Below are positions 17,237 through 30,962 of a stretch of DNA of 64,000 nucleotides, piece by piece; the first letter of the stretch is position 1, and the number at the start of each line of letters is the position of its first letter. A model generated the notes under the pieces. That model did not search any database. It saw only the letters and a list, made by a program, of their open reading frames with translations, and was not told where the DNA came from. A program made the translations under genes and the position numbers. The DNA comes from Gibbula magus (lineage: Eukaryota > Mollusca > Gastropoda > Trochida > Trochidae): positions 9,765,021 through 9,829,020 of the forward strand of contig OW388303.1 of the NCBI GenBank assembly GCA_936450465.1, written 5' to 3'.

Positions 17237-19123
17237 TGTATCACAATAATCTAGTTTTTGGTTTATTTTTACTTTAGTATAAAAGTGTTGAATGTGATCC
17301 ATGTGTTTTTATAAGCCAAATGACATCAAGTTCTAACTACACCATGCTTTTAAATTGAAATGGCATATCAAGAACGAACAAAACAACCATTACCACGTGG
17401 TGGGGATCAAATATATATTGGTAATAATTGAAATTCATCAACAAGACACAAACACACTAAAACCAAAGTTATTCAATCTCAGAAATGCCCAATACAAGAT
17501 GACTTCAAATCAACAGACAGCATGAGTATTGGTATATAATAACCCTTTAATAGTCATGTCAAGGCAATGACGCATAACATTGGTCAGCCCAAACTTATAA
17601 TGGAGAAACAGAAATAGAGCCGAAACCAACAGTTTCAGGAGGAAAATGTAATGTTCAAAATACAAAACACCTGTTCAATAGATAATCAGGAATATCCTGA
17701 ATACATTAGTCCATCGTAACTATTTCTACAGTCAAATCTTTTAAGACACATTTGTAACTACATAGATAGTTATTTGCATACAGGAGTGATTAATACTATA
17801 CTTTGATACCGGAGCGAAAAAATATTACATTTACGTTAAGTAAATTTTAACCTATTTTTTAGGAATCAGTTTTTTTAGGTGTTAGTTAATCTTTTAACTA
17901 CCATTTGAATATATATATATATTAATGGAATTATACTTACATAAAGGAAATGAAGTTTATTTTGATAAAAGAGTAAAAGTACATTTGTATAACTAAGGTA
18001 TATTTTATAAGTGTGTGAAAGCAAATATTGAGATTATTAACCGAGAAAAGCGTGTCACGACCTTTACGCGAAGAGTGTAGATTTTTTGTATTGCCCGAAC
18101 GAAAGCGAGGGTTATACATAAATTAGCACGAGTTTCATAAGTCATACGGCACACTTTCGAGTGTAATAATTTCTTTATTACCCAGTCCATTCCATCTTAT
18201 CCGAGTGAAGATAGCCCGGCAGGATGCGTACCACTTTTCTTGCCACACCGAGCTACAGTGACGTCACGAACAATAGTTTTATGACGTCACAAACGACAAA
18301 ATATGGAAACAATTCAGATAGGCAAACGTGATATGTGCACATGTACTCATATCAATAATATTACTTCGGTTATTTTCAACCATATGGTTAATAATTGTTT
18401 ATATATGCCTTCATGATTATAAGAACATATCTTTGCACACACGAGGAAACGTACAGGAGTGAACATACCTGTATATTTGCAGCAAGGAACTGTAGTTTTT
18501 ATGCAAACAGGAAGTTAAACAGCAGTTAAAGACGTTGGATAAAAACTACCAACATTTCAATAATTCAAGTAAAAGAAATGTGTCCTGGATCTAAGTCCTA
18601 AAAATGGCAAGTGTGTGGCACTGGGTCTTGAAAGCATTTCACCAAAAAACGCTCTCTCTCAAATGAAATGCTTCCTATTATTTAGCCGCATGTGCTATTT
18701 ACAGAATTAACATAAATATATAATGCAATATGTAGATATTCACAAGGTAATTAACTTTCAGAAAATATTGACTAATCAATCATAAAGAGCGTTTACAAAA
18801 TCAGGCGTTTTTAATGACTTATTTTATAGCACTTTACACTTTATCTAATTTCTTTTTTTTAAATGGGCCAGACGAAAGCCGAGCAAATTCTCATAGAATA
18901 AAGCATACTCATCACATTCCATATACAGATAGATAACTCTGTTTTGGTAAATTTTTCATTTTGAACTGTTCACTCTAAATAGGTTATGAGGCAAAATGAA
19001 AAAAAAAATTCCCCTAAAAAACTATTTACACATTTTAATACTATAATTTTTTACTTTGAAGTTTACTTTGATTCCCAAACGTTGGTTGGTTGAGAACACG
19101 GTCACGTGATCAACATTTCAACA
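17237..19123. other. intergenic DNA after actin-4, no gene seen
   Basis: Contains weak octamer-type units (exact ATTTGCAT at 17772) around 17760-17990, a pair of perfect CRE palindromes at 18259 and 18282, and duplicated unit DNA around 18860-19080. Short antisense frames at 17937-18190 show no recognisable domain. Confidence 0.6.
18259..18289. promoter_or_regulatory. two TGACGTCA (CRE) palindromes
   Basis: Perfect TGACGTCA occurs at 18259-18266 and 18282-18289, 23 bases centre to centre. CREB/ATF factors bind this motif. There is no promoter or gene next to them, so a role is unproven. Confidence 0.35.
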
Positions 19124-19266
19124 AGAACATGAAGATTTTCTGGATAACAACTTCTTTAATGTGAAAATACACGACGTTTCGGAGTACATACTCACTCCTT
19201 CATCAGGTGGAATGTAAGGAAATAACAAAATACCGCTAGTTGTTATCCAGAAAATCTTCATGTTCT
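19124..19266. mobile_element. Penelope-type terminal fragment with 27-bp perfect inverted arms
   Basis: Arms 19124-19150 and 19240-19266 are exact reverse complements and enclose a hammerhead-like sequence on the minus strand. Just after the right arm, CTTCTAAATGCCCTTCAA resembles the start of the Penelope frame at 59685 (CTTCTAGAATGCC), which ties this to Penelope terminal repeats. Confidence 0.65.
19162..19219 (-). ncRNA. hammerhead ribozyme candidate (type I, Penelope-associated)
   Basis: On the minus strand the sequence reads CTGATGA (19206-19200), one extra A, stem II GGAGT/ACTCC with an 8-nt loop (19198-19181), then GAAACGTC (19180-19173). The catalytic core CUGAUGA...GAA is intact. 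Predicted cleavage is after GUC. Stem I begins CAC/GUG on either side. Stem III is the self-complementary ACGU, too short to fold alone, as known for hammerheads of Penelope-like elements that act as dimers. Cleavage has not been shown. Confidence 0.7.
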
Positions 19267-19763
19267 TATGTATACCACTTCTAAATGCCCTTCAAAGAAC
19301 ATTTTAATGTTTTATACCAATGAACTGTAGGAAATCGTTCATACTCATGTGCTCGCTTTCTAGGACGCGAGTACGTTCGTCTGTTCCTGGATGAGGTGAT
19401 TTTCCTCGCAAATTTTCAACGGTTACCATAACGCCCCTATTACACTGAGTAGGGTAACTGCAGTTACCCACTCCGAAAATGGCGGCAGGTCTAAACATGG
19501 CTGATCGTTGGTTTTCCTTTAATCAATTTCACATCTGTATTAGAGTAATTTCCTACATATCATTAATGAGCATACCTAGGGCATTCGTCAAGGAATCTGT
19601 AGATGTCATGTCAACTTTAGGGAGTCTGTAAATACAACACAATCTGTGATTGAACATTGAAGACGGAGAAGGGCAACTGAATTCGTTGGAGAAGGATAAT
19701 ATATTGAGAGAATGAAACTCACAGAAGGGTAACAGGAGTTTGAATACCGCTTTGACACCGTTC

Positions 19764-19780
19764 ATTTTCCAATGCAAACA
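19764..19780. repeat. target-site duplication of LINE-1, left copy
   Basis: ATTTTCCAATGCAAACA is repeated exactly at 23577-23593, marking the insertion borders. Confidence 0.85.
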
Positions 19781-19782
19781 GA

Positions 19783-20067
19783 AAATACAGATTTACAGAA
19801 GATTACACAAAAGCAGTGAGAGAAAAAAGAGCAAAGTTGCGAGAGTTCCAGACTGTCTTTAGAGAAAATGGGGAGCAAAGCTACATCTCGTTTGATAAGC
19901 TGATAGTTGCAGACAAGATCTACACTTACGACTGGGGCAAGGAGAAGCTGATCAGAGTTGGAACACATAAGAATTACGACAGCCCTACTCAGCATAGAGA
20001 CCAAAACAACACCAGCAGCCCTAGCAGACGACACACTGAAGCAGACGACATACACAACGACACCTAG
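19783..20067 (+). pseudogene. ORF1 C-terminal remnant of LINE-1
   Basis: The frame reads FTEDYTKAVREKRAKLREF, then SYISFDKLIVADKIYTYD, and ends after a polar Ser/Thr/Asp-rich tail. This resembles the C-terminal domain of ORF1-type RNA-binding proteins of animal LINEs. The N-terminal part is absent because of 5' truncation. Confidence 0.55.
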
Positions 20068-20079
20068 GAATGCGGCCGA

Positions 20080-20996
20080 GACCTCGACAAACAGGAACAT
20101 GAACAACAACCGAGAATATGTTATGACAATTTCACAGACCCAATTAATTCTTGCTGGAATATAAATGGACTTTATTCAAAATTATCTAATGCTTTTAATG
20201 ATGTTAAATTTTTTGTATCAAAATCACACGTCTGTGCCTTCATAGAAACTTGGGCGAAAAATGAACACGATTTCCAAAACCTATTTGAAAACTACTCGTC
20301 TTATCAGTGTGTAAGAAAGAAGTCTCAGGTAAGAGGAAGACACAGTGGTGGCATATTAGTGAACATCAGGACCAACATACATCACTTCCATAGGGTATAT
20401 CCTGAATGGGAGGACTGTATGTTTTTCTTAGTGTATGATTTCCCAAACCAAAAGTCACAAACGATTTTAGGCTTCATATATATATCACCAAACACCAATA
20501 ATATCAACAGTGGATTAGAGCATTTGGAAGAGCATCTACTAAAACTAACTTCACTGTATCCAGACTGCAACATAGTACTTCAGGGGGACTTTAACACCAG
20601 GACCAGTACTGTTCAGGACTTTATTCTAGAGGATAACCATAACTATATACCAATCGACGATTCTGCATATATCAGCGATTCATTCAATTGTAATCGGATG
20701 TCTAAAGATGGGACACTTAATAACTTTGGTCAACAATTGATTAGCCTCTGTTGTAACTTTAATATCCATTTTACTAATGGTCGCTTTCCAAGTGATCAAC
20801 TTGGCGAGTTCACATTTATAGGCGCAAACGGAAAAAGTGTTGTGGATTATTGTATCGATAAAGTGACTGATTTTGAGGTTTCAGCCGAATCGTTGTCAGA
20901 TCACTTGCCTATCGTGACCTACTTCTCGCGTCAATCTGAAATTGACATGCCGTCTCACTCGCACGGTGGATCACGTGCGTCGCAGACGGGAGTACA
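20080..20996 (+). pseudogene. LINE-1 endonuclease domain
   Basis: The frame is continuous from about 20080 to 20996. It contains CWNINGL (start of the endonuclease fold), FIETW, RHSGGILV, LQGDFNTR (catalytic Asp/Asn), and SLSDHLPIVTYF with the catalytic Ser-Asp-His. This endonuclease nicks target DNA for target-primed reverse transcription. The frame is cut at its end by the MITE insertion and then stops at 21018 inside the inserted DNA. Confidence 0.85.
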
Positions 20997-21006
20997 CACC
21001 TTAACT

Positions 21007-21207
21007 CAGTCTGATTAAAACCGACGGTATTCCGCGGGGAAAATTTGCAAAATAGTGCATCTACCGGGATACGAACTCATATCGTTCGGAGGTTTCCACG
21101 CCAAACCGACCTTGTGGCGAGGAATCTACAGAACCTGTTCGTATCCCGGTAGATATATTATTTTGCAAATTTTATTCCTCGGAACAAGGTCGATTTTAAT
21201 CAGACTG
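21007..21207. mobile_element. 201-bp MITE with ~70-bp terminal inverted repeats and 10-bp duplication
   Basis: Both ends begin CAGTCTGATTAAAA when read inward, and the inverted similarity continues for about 70 bases. CACCTTAACT flanks it directly on both sides (20997-21006 and 21208-21217). A 9-10-bp duplication with long inverted repeats suggests a Mutator-type origin. It lies inside LINE-1 coding sequence, so it inserted later. The inverted repeats contain GTTCGTATCCC, similar to a Pol III B box, perhaps by chance. Confidence 0.85.
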
Positions 21208-21217
21208 CACCTTAACT

Positions 21218-23400
21218 AGGTATCGTTTAAGCAACAAGGATTCATTTATCTCAACCATTAGAAACCTACTGAGAGACAAACTTGATGAGTTTAAAAAATT
21301 GTTAAACTCAAACATAAACGACAGTGTTAGATATCTACAAGAACTTTTCCAATCATCCTTCGAAGTTGTTTCAACCAACAAGTCGATTTTCAAAGTGAAC
21401 ACACAACCCCCATGGTTTGATAAGGAACTGTAGTTTTAGGAAAAAACAAAAGTATAAATATCTAAATTTGTTCAGAAAGACAAATAGAAATATATATCGC
21501 AGACAATATATTACCAATAAGAAGTTATTTAAAGAATTATGTTATAAAAAGAAGAAAGCATATGAACAGAAGATTATGGATGACATAACTAGGGATAGGG
21601 ATTGTAAAGGTTTTTGGAAATTAGTAAAAAAACACAGTGGTGGGAAATCCAAAACGAACGATATACCACCAGACGATTGGTTCGATTATTTTAAAGCTCT
21701 CCTGAATCCGGAAATCGGTACACCACCGAAATTCGATAAGGATGTAAAAACTTTTCTGTCGGACCATAACACGTTTACTTGTGAGAAATGTGGTGACTGT
21801 GATGATATTCTTGGAGGGGTTATAACACAAGAGGAAATCAATAAAGTAATTAAACAGCTAAAATGAAATAAATCTCCTGGTCTTGATGGAATACCACCGG
21901 GAGCCATCAAGACTACAACACACGAACTAATACCATATCTTGTGTTACTATTCAACTCGATACTAGATACTGGTATATATCCTGATTCTTGGAAAACTAG
22001 CCTCATAGTTCCAATCCACAAGAAGGGTGACACAGCGGACCCAGGAAACTATCGAGGAATTAGTCTCTTGGACATTATGGGTAAACTTTTTACTGCAGTT
22101 ATTGATTCGAGGCTGAAACTGTGGTTGTAACTCCAACACCTTATATCTGAATCACAGTCTGGCTTCCGCGAAAATTACTCAACTACTGACAATCAATTCC
22201 TTTTATACAGTATAGCGCATAAATATCTAAGAAGAAAAGGAGGAAAGTTTTATTGTATGTTCGTGGACTTTAAAAAGGCGTTTGATTTAGTAGACAGGTC
22301 TAAATTGATGTACATATTACTCAAGAAGCAAATCCATGGTAAAATATTCTCTATTATCGACAATATTTACTTAAATGTTAAAGCAGCAGTTCGGAGTGGC
22401 CACCATAATTTTACAGACATGTTTGCCTCAAATGCAGGCGTGAGACAAGGATGTTTGTTATCACAAATTTTGTTCCTTATGTACATTGACGAGTTAGTTC
22501 ATACGATGCTGGCGGAAGATACCCACGGAATATTTATTGACTGTGGTATCGAGGAAATATATCTTCTGTTATTTGCTGACGATGTTACATTATTCGCAGA
22601 CACTGTAGTTAACTTACAACGTAAGATTGATATTCTCTCTCGTTAATGTATACAATGGGGATTAACGGTAAATATAGATAAGAGTAAAATAGTTGTTTTT
22701 AAAATGGTGGCAAATTATCAAAACATGAAAAATGGTCATTAAACGGTAAACCCATAGAAGTAGTTTCCCATTTCAAATACCTGGGGGTAGTCTTTTCTTG
22801 CAGAAATAACTTTTCAAATGCATGTAGCACTTTGGCAAAACAAGCAGATAAAGCTTTAGGGCCCGTTCGGAAATTGTTTAATCGATTCCAGGATCTTCCA
22901 TTTAACACATATTTTAAGATATTTGATTCTAAAATACAGCCCATCCTTGTATATGGGTCAGAACTATGGGGTGTTTTTGTATATAAACAAATTGAAATAG
23001 TTCATAATTTTTTTTGTAAATATGTTTTGAGATTAGGTTATAGATCCTCCAATGCCGCAGTATTAGGTGTATGTGGGCGCATGCCTCTTCTTGTTAACAT
23101 TTATTTTCGTGTAATAAAATTCTGGCCATTCGAGCCATACTTAACGGAAATTAAATCAATTAAATTGCGTCGAACTCTTTCCAAATTTCGCTGCTGAGCT
23201 TCTGAACTAAAGATTGTATCTTATAGACGCTCCATTTCGACAAGTATTACTGACTCTATGTTCCCGTGTTGTGGGGATGACCTTGAAGATGAATACCATA
23301 CTCTATTAGTTTGCCCATTATACATTACCTTACGAAATAAATATATACCAATGTATTTTCACAAGTATCCATCAAATCAAAAGTTTATTCAATTGCTGTC
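21218..23400 (+). pseudogene. LINE-1 reverse transcriptase, broken
   Basis: Homology runs from the linker (YRLSNKDSF) through SPGLDGIPPGAIK, PIHKKGDTADPGNYRGISLL, FVDFKKAFDLVD, AGVRQGCLLS and LLFADDVTLFA (catalytic Asp-Asp) to a C-terminal region with FKYLGVVFS and LVYGSELWG. Breaks include a stop near 21431, stops ending at 21866, 22130 and 22646, and a frame change near 22700. The element cannot encode an active enzyme. Confidence 0.85.
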
Positions 23401-23576
23401 CAGTTAAAATCCTACTATCATAAATAATTAAGAACTTTATATATCAAAAATGTTTAATATGGATGTGAACATCTCGCGCTCTCGTAACAAATCAACGATC
23501 AGTCTGTATTTATGCAAATGTACTATAGGCCTCACAGGCCATCATTTACGAAATAAAGAGTCTGAGTCTGAGTCTG

Positions 23577-23593
23577 ATTTTCCAATGCAAACA
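23577..23593. repeat. target-site duplication of LINE-1, right copy
   Basis: Exact copy of 19764-19780. Confidence 0.85.
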
Positions 23594-25325
23594 CACAACC
23601 GGACATTCAATTCTAAACTGATCCCATAGGTAACAAAAGAATCATTTTGATTTTAAATGTGCCTGTGAAATATTAATGAACATGGTCGTAAACATCATAA
23701 ATTGCATACAGGAATGACAGGTTTTTTTTAACGTACAGTGTATTTTATGATATCTCAACCTGTGAGTTAATTATGTTATATTAGTTTTGTGTAACATAAC
23801 AAGTAAAATGAAGGTAATTTGTCACATTTCTCAGGTAGGGTTCTATTTTAATGCCAACATATGCTGATTTCAGTTGACATGCATATTCAAACCAAGTCGC
23901 CAAATATATGTCAATTATTTGTTTTCAATTAAAATCTATCAACGGCTTTATACATGTGCAGAAATTGACATTACAAATCCCTGATCAACTCAAATATGTC
24001 ATTTTGACTGTGCAAGTATTTAGGCAAGTTTTCAAAATTACCTTTGACTAATAGACACGCGCCAATTGTCCGCTTTTCGATAAAAAGAATTGCCACTTGT
24101 ATACCTAAATATATTATCACTATGTAGTTTTCAACACCATGCAGTCAGTATTAAGAATGGATATTGCACCAAATTTTGTATTGAGGTACATACTGCAATC
24201 CACATCTCCTGTATAACAATGTATTAAATGAACTTTATTTTAATGTTCTATATTCTTCTATGCATTTTAGCAATATATATCAGATAAAATGCCTTGCAGA
24301 ACATTACTCAAAGAGATCAAATTCAAAAAGTTGATTCCAAAACAGCTACTGTATCTTGAAATACAGACCAAAAATGTTCTTACTTTTTGCACATCAAGAG
24401 TTATCGTGCATCTAAAACGGGCAACTTTACTGCTTAGAACAAGACATCCTTATGTTACATGTATATGCATATATTTCATTTTAAATTATTTGGTGCGATA
24501 TCTTGCTAAATGAAAAAAGTTATTGCAGTTAATGTATTGCACAATCATACATATATCAATATACCGGAAATATTGCACAGTCCTAGTCAGTACAGCTCGC
24601 TAAAATAACACCATTTATAAAGTTTCAATTTATGTGATAAATGAGGTAATATGTGATTTATGTGATACCTATAAGATATTGTAACATAAATATTACCAAA
24701 TAAATGCGATTATAATAGGGTATTTCACATTATATGCATAATTAATTTCAATATTTAAACCATTCGCGACAATTAATTTTCATATAGGTTATGACATGTT
24801 CTCATGAACAAGATGTTTTAATAAAGAAATGGATCAACTAAATTGTAAAAGCTACGAAAAGATACGACAACTTCCCCAAATCAACACAAAAAAGTGTGGC
24901 ATCGTTTATTTATATCGTTAATAACCTTAAATACCATGACCTGTTAATTGAAAAAGAAAACAGCTAGTCTTATTCCCACCCAATTCTTAAAGAGTATGAG
25001 TTATACAATAAGTAAACGTTGTATATTGATACGATTCTTGTTGACCGCATATATTGTATATACATTCAAGGATTACCTATTGTTAAATAAGAGAGAGATT
25101 TTGAAATAACTTAATGAGGAACTGCACAATTATCATCACAACAGGGCATACTTTGTCGGTAGCTTGCTGATTACAAAATAAATACAAATTAAACTTCAAT
25201 AAAAATTGTTACATGGTATGGATGGATTAGGTCATGTTGAGCGTAATACTGTGTAAATCGTAGCCATATGACCCTTCCTATTATAACACAAACGTATACA
25301 TTTCATGTTAATACTTTAACGATAA
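23594..25325. other. intergenic DNA before actin-5, no gene seen
   Basis: Array-type DNA: 23830-23945 resembles 1150-1290, 24990-25080 resembles 15280-15400 and 7250-7400, and the last 100 bases are very similar to those before the actin-4 promoter. No gene is evident. Confidence 0.6.
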
Positions 25326-26885
<1,560 letters not shown>

Positions 26886-26940
26886 ATCCTTTTGCTGGTG
26901 TTGACACATTATGTAACAATGAGTTTAAAGATGCATCGTA

Positions 26941-26946
26941 AATAAA
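26941..26946 (+). terminator. polyadenylation signal of actin-5
   Basis: AATAAA lies 56 bases after the stop. The 3' UTR is unlike that of actin-1, -2 and -4. Confidence 0.75.
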
Positions 26947-27235
26947 TTAATTGTAAAAAGCTTGATTGTTTTATCTGATGAGTTTGATGTGAAAGATATA
27001 CTTTGAACCATATATATACTTTACCGCAAATCTATCACAGGGTCTCATTGTTGATTAGTATTGGCATCAGTTTGTCGGTAATACAACACATGGCTTTCAT
27101 GTACAAATTATTCACCACACAACGTTTCTTGGCCACTGCTTGCCACATTCACCCGGTGAAGGGCAAAAGTAGCTTATGAATGCATAAATTTCGTTTTTGA
27201 ACTCCATAAAACTATGCATTTACATTGTCGCTGTT

Positions 27236-27595
27236 CACTGGGAAAACAAATGATATTTAATCATTTACTCCTATTTAATCCCGGAGTAAATATCATCTTT
27301 AGTCATATTTAATCCCGGAGTAAATATCATATTTAGTCATATTTAATCCGGAGTAAATATTTGTAAATATTTGTAAAGTTTTGTAAAGTTTTGTAAATAT
27401 GTTATTTAATTCAGATTAAATGTTTGTAAAAATGTTATTTAATTCAGATTAAATGTTTGTAAATATCATCTTTAATTAAGATAAAATATTTGTAAATATC
27501 ATCTTTAATAAAGATTAAATGTTTGTTAATATCATGTTTATATGAGATTCAATATTTGCAAATATAATTTTAAATGATATTAAATATATTGTCTT
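27236..27595. repeat. left subterminal repeat array (AATCCGGAGTAAATAT and relatives)
   Basis: Repeats of TTTAATCC(C)GGAGTAAATATCAT grade into TTCAGATTAAATGTTTGTAAATATCAT units of roughly 40 bases, repeated about six times. Confidence 0.75.
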
Positions 27596-27599
27596 TAAA

Positions 27600-29980
27600 C
27601 GGAATGTAGCACGCCGTTCCTACGGAAATAAAGAGCTCTATAACAGGAAGGAAGTGTAAGCAGTGGCTTAATAATACTGTCCATCAATGAAAAGAGTTGT
27701 TAAATAAATAAACTTGATTCGTTTAAGCAATGAAACACTCCCTAAATTGAATTATGTCAAGGTGTAAAAAAAGTAAATATTTATCATGTCTTTGGAGGGA
27801 ATTTACAAGTTGAATACATAAAAATCAATATTTTATCATAAGTTTTTATATATCGGAGTAAATGATCACTACCGGACAAAAGACTCCAATTTACTTTAAA
27901 TGCGATATTTCCTGTCATAAGTACAGAAACATTCATTGAGTTACTTATTAATTCAAGAAAATAAAAGTTGTATCCATAATCACGGATAGACGGACAAGAC
28001 ACGACTATATATCCCACAGTATTGCATGCCAGTGGGATAAAATAATATTTTTACTTGCCAAAACATGAAGCCCGCAAATATGATAACATTTTATGAAATA
28101 GACAATTTCAGTAGCAAGCAATTGCATTTTGGAACAAATTAATATTTTCCCTGGTTATAATGTCAATCATCAGAAGACCGTCTACGCCATCTATATGATA
28201 TAATACTATTTACATGTTGATTTAGCTGTTTACACTGTGAATGTCCCGTTTTTCAAGGTTAATCAAACACTTTGAAAAGGAGGCTCTCTTAAAATTCCAT
28301 TTCTTACAGTCCCTTTTCAATATTTGATAAAATGGTGATATTTTCAGAATACAAACTTTTTTCAGAGTCTGAGTGTAAGACTATCATGTACTCAACCGCA
28401 AAAGAAATGTCACCAGCCCCTAAATATTGCTGTCTGAGAAAGTAGATTTTGAATGTTTATGATGGACACATATTTATTGAAGAAGTAGTAACAAATTCAT
28501 ACGTTAGAGAATGATACTTTTACTTTTAATGTAAGTTCAAATACAGTTGCAGTGTTGAAATCGCTTTTTCAAAATGTTTTTGGGCCAGAGTATTTGGCAT
28601 TTAAAATGTAGAAACTACATAAAATGCAATAAAATATGGTGTCGACACGAATAACCTTCTTGAACTTAAATTTGTTGACCCGTCTTTACTGTAGGATGTC
28701 ATAAAAATGCCAAAAAAGCCTCTTTTGACTCTCCTATCTCATCTAGTTAAGGATATTCGTAAACGTGGAGTTTGAGAATTGCCAATTGTTAAAAGTGTGT
28801 TTCTCAGAAATATGCATAGATAATATTTTAAAAGTTCAGGTTTAGTTAAGTTTTCCTTCTGAAGACATGATGTATCTCTGTTTCAGTCGTGAGTATCACT
28901 CGTGGAATGAATTATCTTGTATATTGTATGGTGACGTTTCTTTTGCGGTTGTGTACAGAATACACCAGCTAAATTTTACTGTTGAGTGTATAGACAATTA
29001 AATCCCGACGAACATCCTGTTTAGTGACTGCGTAAGCTATGTAAGGGAAAGCGTGGGAGTAAGTGACACCTGAACACACAGTTGTGCAGATGTTTATCTA
29101 TAACATAGTCTTCATTTTTTCCAAACATATACATGCAAAGAACGAAGGTGTTTCCTTCAGTTCAACCTGGTTACAATACAATAGCAGGTGACATTATATT
29201 AAGGGTATACTATTTAACATTACAAGGATCAAACATATCAGTAAAGAAACAATATTCTTGATTGCTACCTTGCTAAACCAGATTTGCTGTTATGAAGTGG
29301 ACCATAAATGCGTGACTTACAGTAAAAACTGGAACTACTGACCTGCCTAATTATGATCAATCAAGCCTCCTAAAAAGCAATCAGTGTTGAGCCTGCTGTG
29401 AATTATGCAAAATGACAGACAGGAATATAATGTATGCCGATGCAATCGCTAGTTAAAAATTTAATTTATGTTACCTTCCTTTCATGTTGAGACATTTACG
29501 TTAAGAATATATTCTTTTCAGAAATAGTTAAAACATCCAAATGAATATATTAGAAGAACTGTGCTCTAAACTGCTGTTTCATGAAAAGAACAATCATTTT
29601 TTCAAACAAAAATTACACATGTTACACAGAATGGAATTAAACGACATACAAATGTATATGTCTAAAAATAATCTAGCGACACTTCATCGCTGATTACTAA
29701 CTCATATTATTACAACACACAACATAATTTGAAACAGTTTTCGTTAATCAAGGAAAGCTTTAGTGTACGATTTTGTACCGTATCTATACGTGAAAAGCGT
29801 CAAAGCGTGAAAGCAATTGAGTGAGCTGCAGGTGTTGTCATATGTGAGTAGTTTAAATACGTCTACTGCAAAAAGTCTATAAACGATTAACAATCAGTAA
29901 CTTTTAATTCAGTATCACCACAATGCAATACTAGAGTGGCCTGATGCAACTTGAACGCCCAGGGTTTGATGCACAAACTT
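27600..29980. other. interior of the large element, nothing recognisable
   Basis: AT-rich DNA without a frame longer than about 80 codons. No repeat shared with the actin units was noticed. Confidence 0.5.
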
Positions 29981-29984
29981 CCCT

Positions 29985-30580
29985 CCAAATAAGCAGTTTA
30001 AATGTAAGTGTAATTTACGATTAGATTGCATCTTATCATCTTGATCTGCATTTCATATGAGATTTTCTATGATTAACTTGTAAAGTATGACAATTCAGCC
30101 TGAATGATCTAGTGACAATAAATATACATGTCAAATATTGAAGGCCTATCACTAAAAACCCGATGACCATAGTTACGTTTTTCAGAAAATACATCCTACA
30201 CCAAGGTCACAAGGTCACAAGGTCAAAGGTTATGACCTCAGTGTGTGTCATCAGAAACAACATTTTCATAGGCATATCCTGACAAATTAAAACACATTTA
30301 TCAAGTTTCAAAGACATATCATTGATAAATCAAACGTCTTAGCCAAGCTATAAGTTCAGTTTTAACCCACGGTCTGAAATGAGAAAGTCAAATGCTCTTA
30401 TCAAGGGTCAATACTCTAAATACACAGGTCCGATTGGTCCCAAAAAGCACATGCGTAACACCTATGTATATCCAAAGCATGTGTAAATTTAAGTTTCAGA
30501 AAGATTGATCAAAAACTGTGGGAGGAGTTGATTTCAGAACACAGGTACATTTTTCAAGACGGGCGGACAGACGGATTCGC
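29985..30580. repeat. interspersed repeat, copy 2
   Basis: Similar to 9172-9765, with the same AAGCAGTTTAAATGTAAG start and GATTTCAGAACACAGGTAC end, followed by GGGCGGACAGACGG. It contains three AGGTCA half-sites spaced by two bases near 30205-30225. Confidence 0.6.
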
Positions 30581-30922
30581 GCCACGACATAGACCCCTTT
30601 GGGTTTCACCCGGGGGTTATGAACTGTACTTGTGTAACAATGTACAGGTTGAAAATGAAAGTTTGTGTATATGTGTCCATGTTTGTTAACAATTATTTGT
30701 GTGTGAAGTAATAATTCATTGTAAAATCCATAATTTATGTATGTTGTTAAGGTGATTAGGAAGTGTGAGGTGTGTGGGTGCACGGACAGATGGTGGATGA
30801 ATTTAAGAGTGGTTATCATATTTTATTTTCATTTGTATATTTCATACATATAAATTTATATTTATCTTGTATAGCCTTCTGTTCTGGTGGCTCATATATT
30901 TTATTGAATCAAATGTATGTAC

Positions 30923-30925
30923 CTC

Positions 30926-30962
<37 letters not shown>
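30923..30962 (+). repeat. (CTGT)n microsatellite
   Basis: About nine uninterrupted CTGT units. Confidence 0.9.

Larger units (their letters stand above)
19781..23576 (+). mobile_element. LINE-1: 5'-truncated non-LTR retrotransposon, inactivated
   Basis: A 3.8-kb element flanked by a perfect 17-bp duplication. From the left it has the end of an ORF1-type protein, an apurinic-type endonuclease, reverse transcriptase and a 3' end of three GAGTCT-type repeats after AATAAAGA. The left border falls inside ORF1, so the copy is 5'-truncated. Several stop codons and a frameshift inactivate it. A MITE is nested at 21007-21207. The clade is probably within the jockey/CR1 group, but I cannot assign it without a tree. 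Its insertion accounts for the long actin-4/actin-5 gap. Confidence 0.85.

Noticed and set aside
30205..30225. Three AGGTCA half-sites spaced by two bases as a nuclear-receptor element
   Set aside because: They lie inside a dispersed repeat with no nearby gene; this is sequence similarity only.
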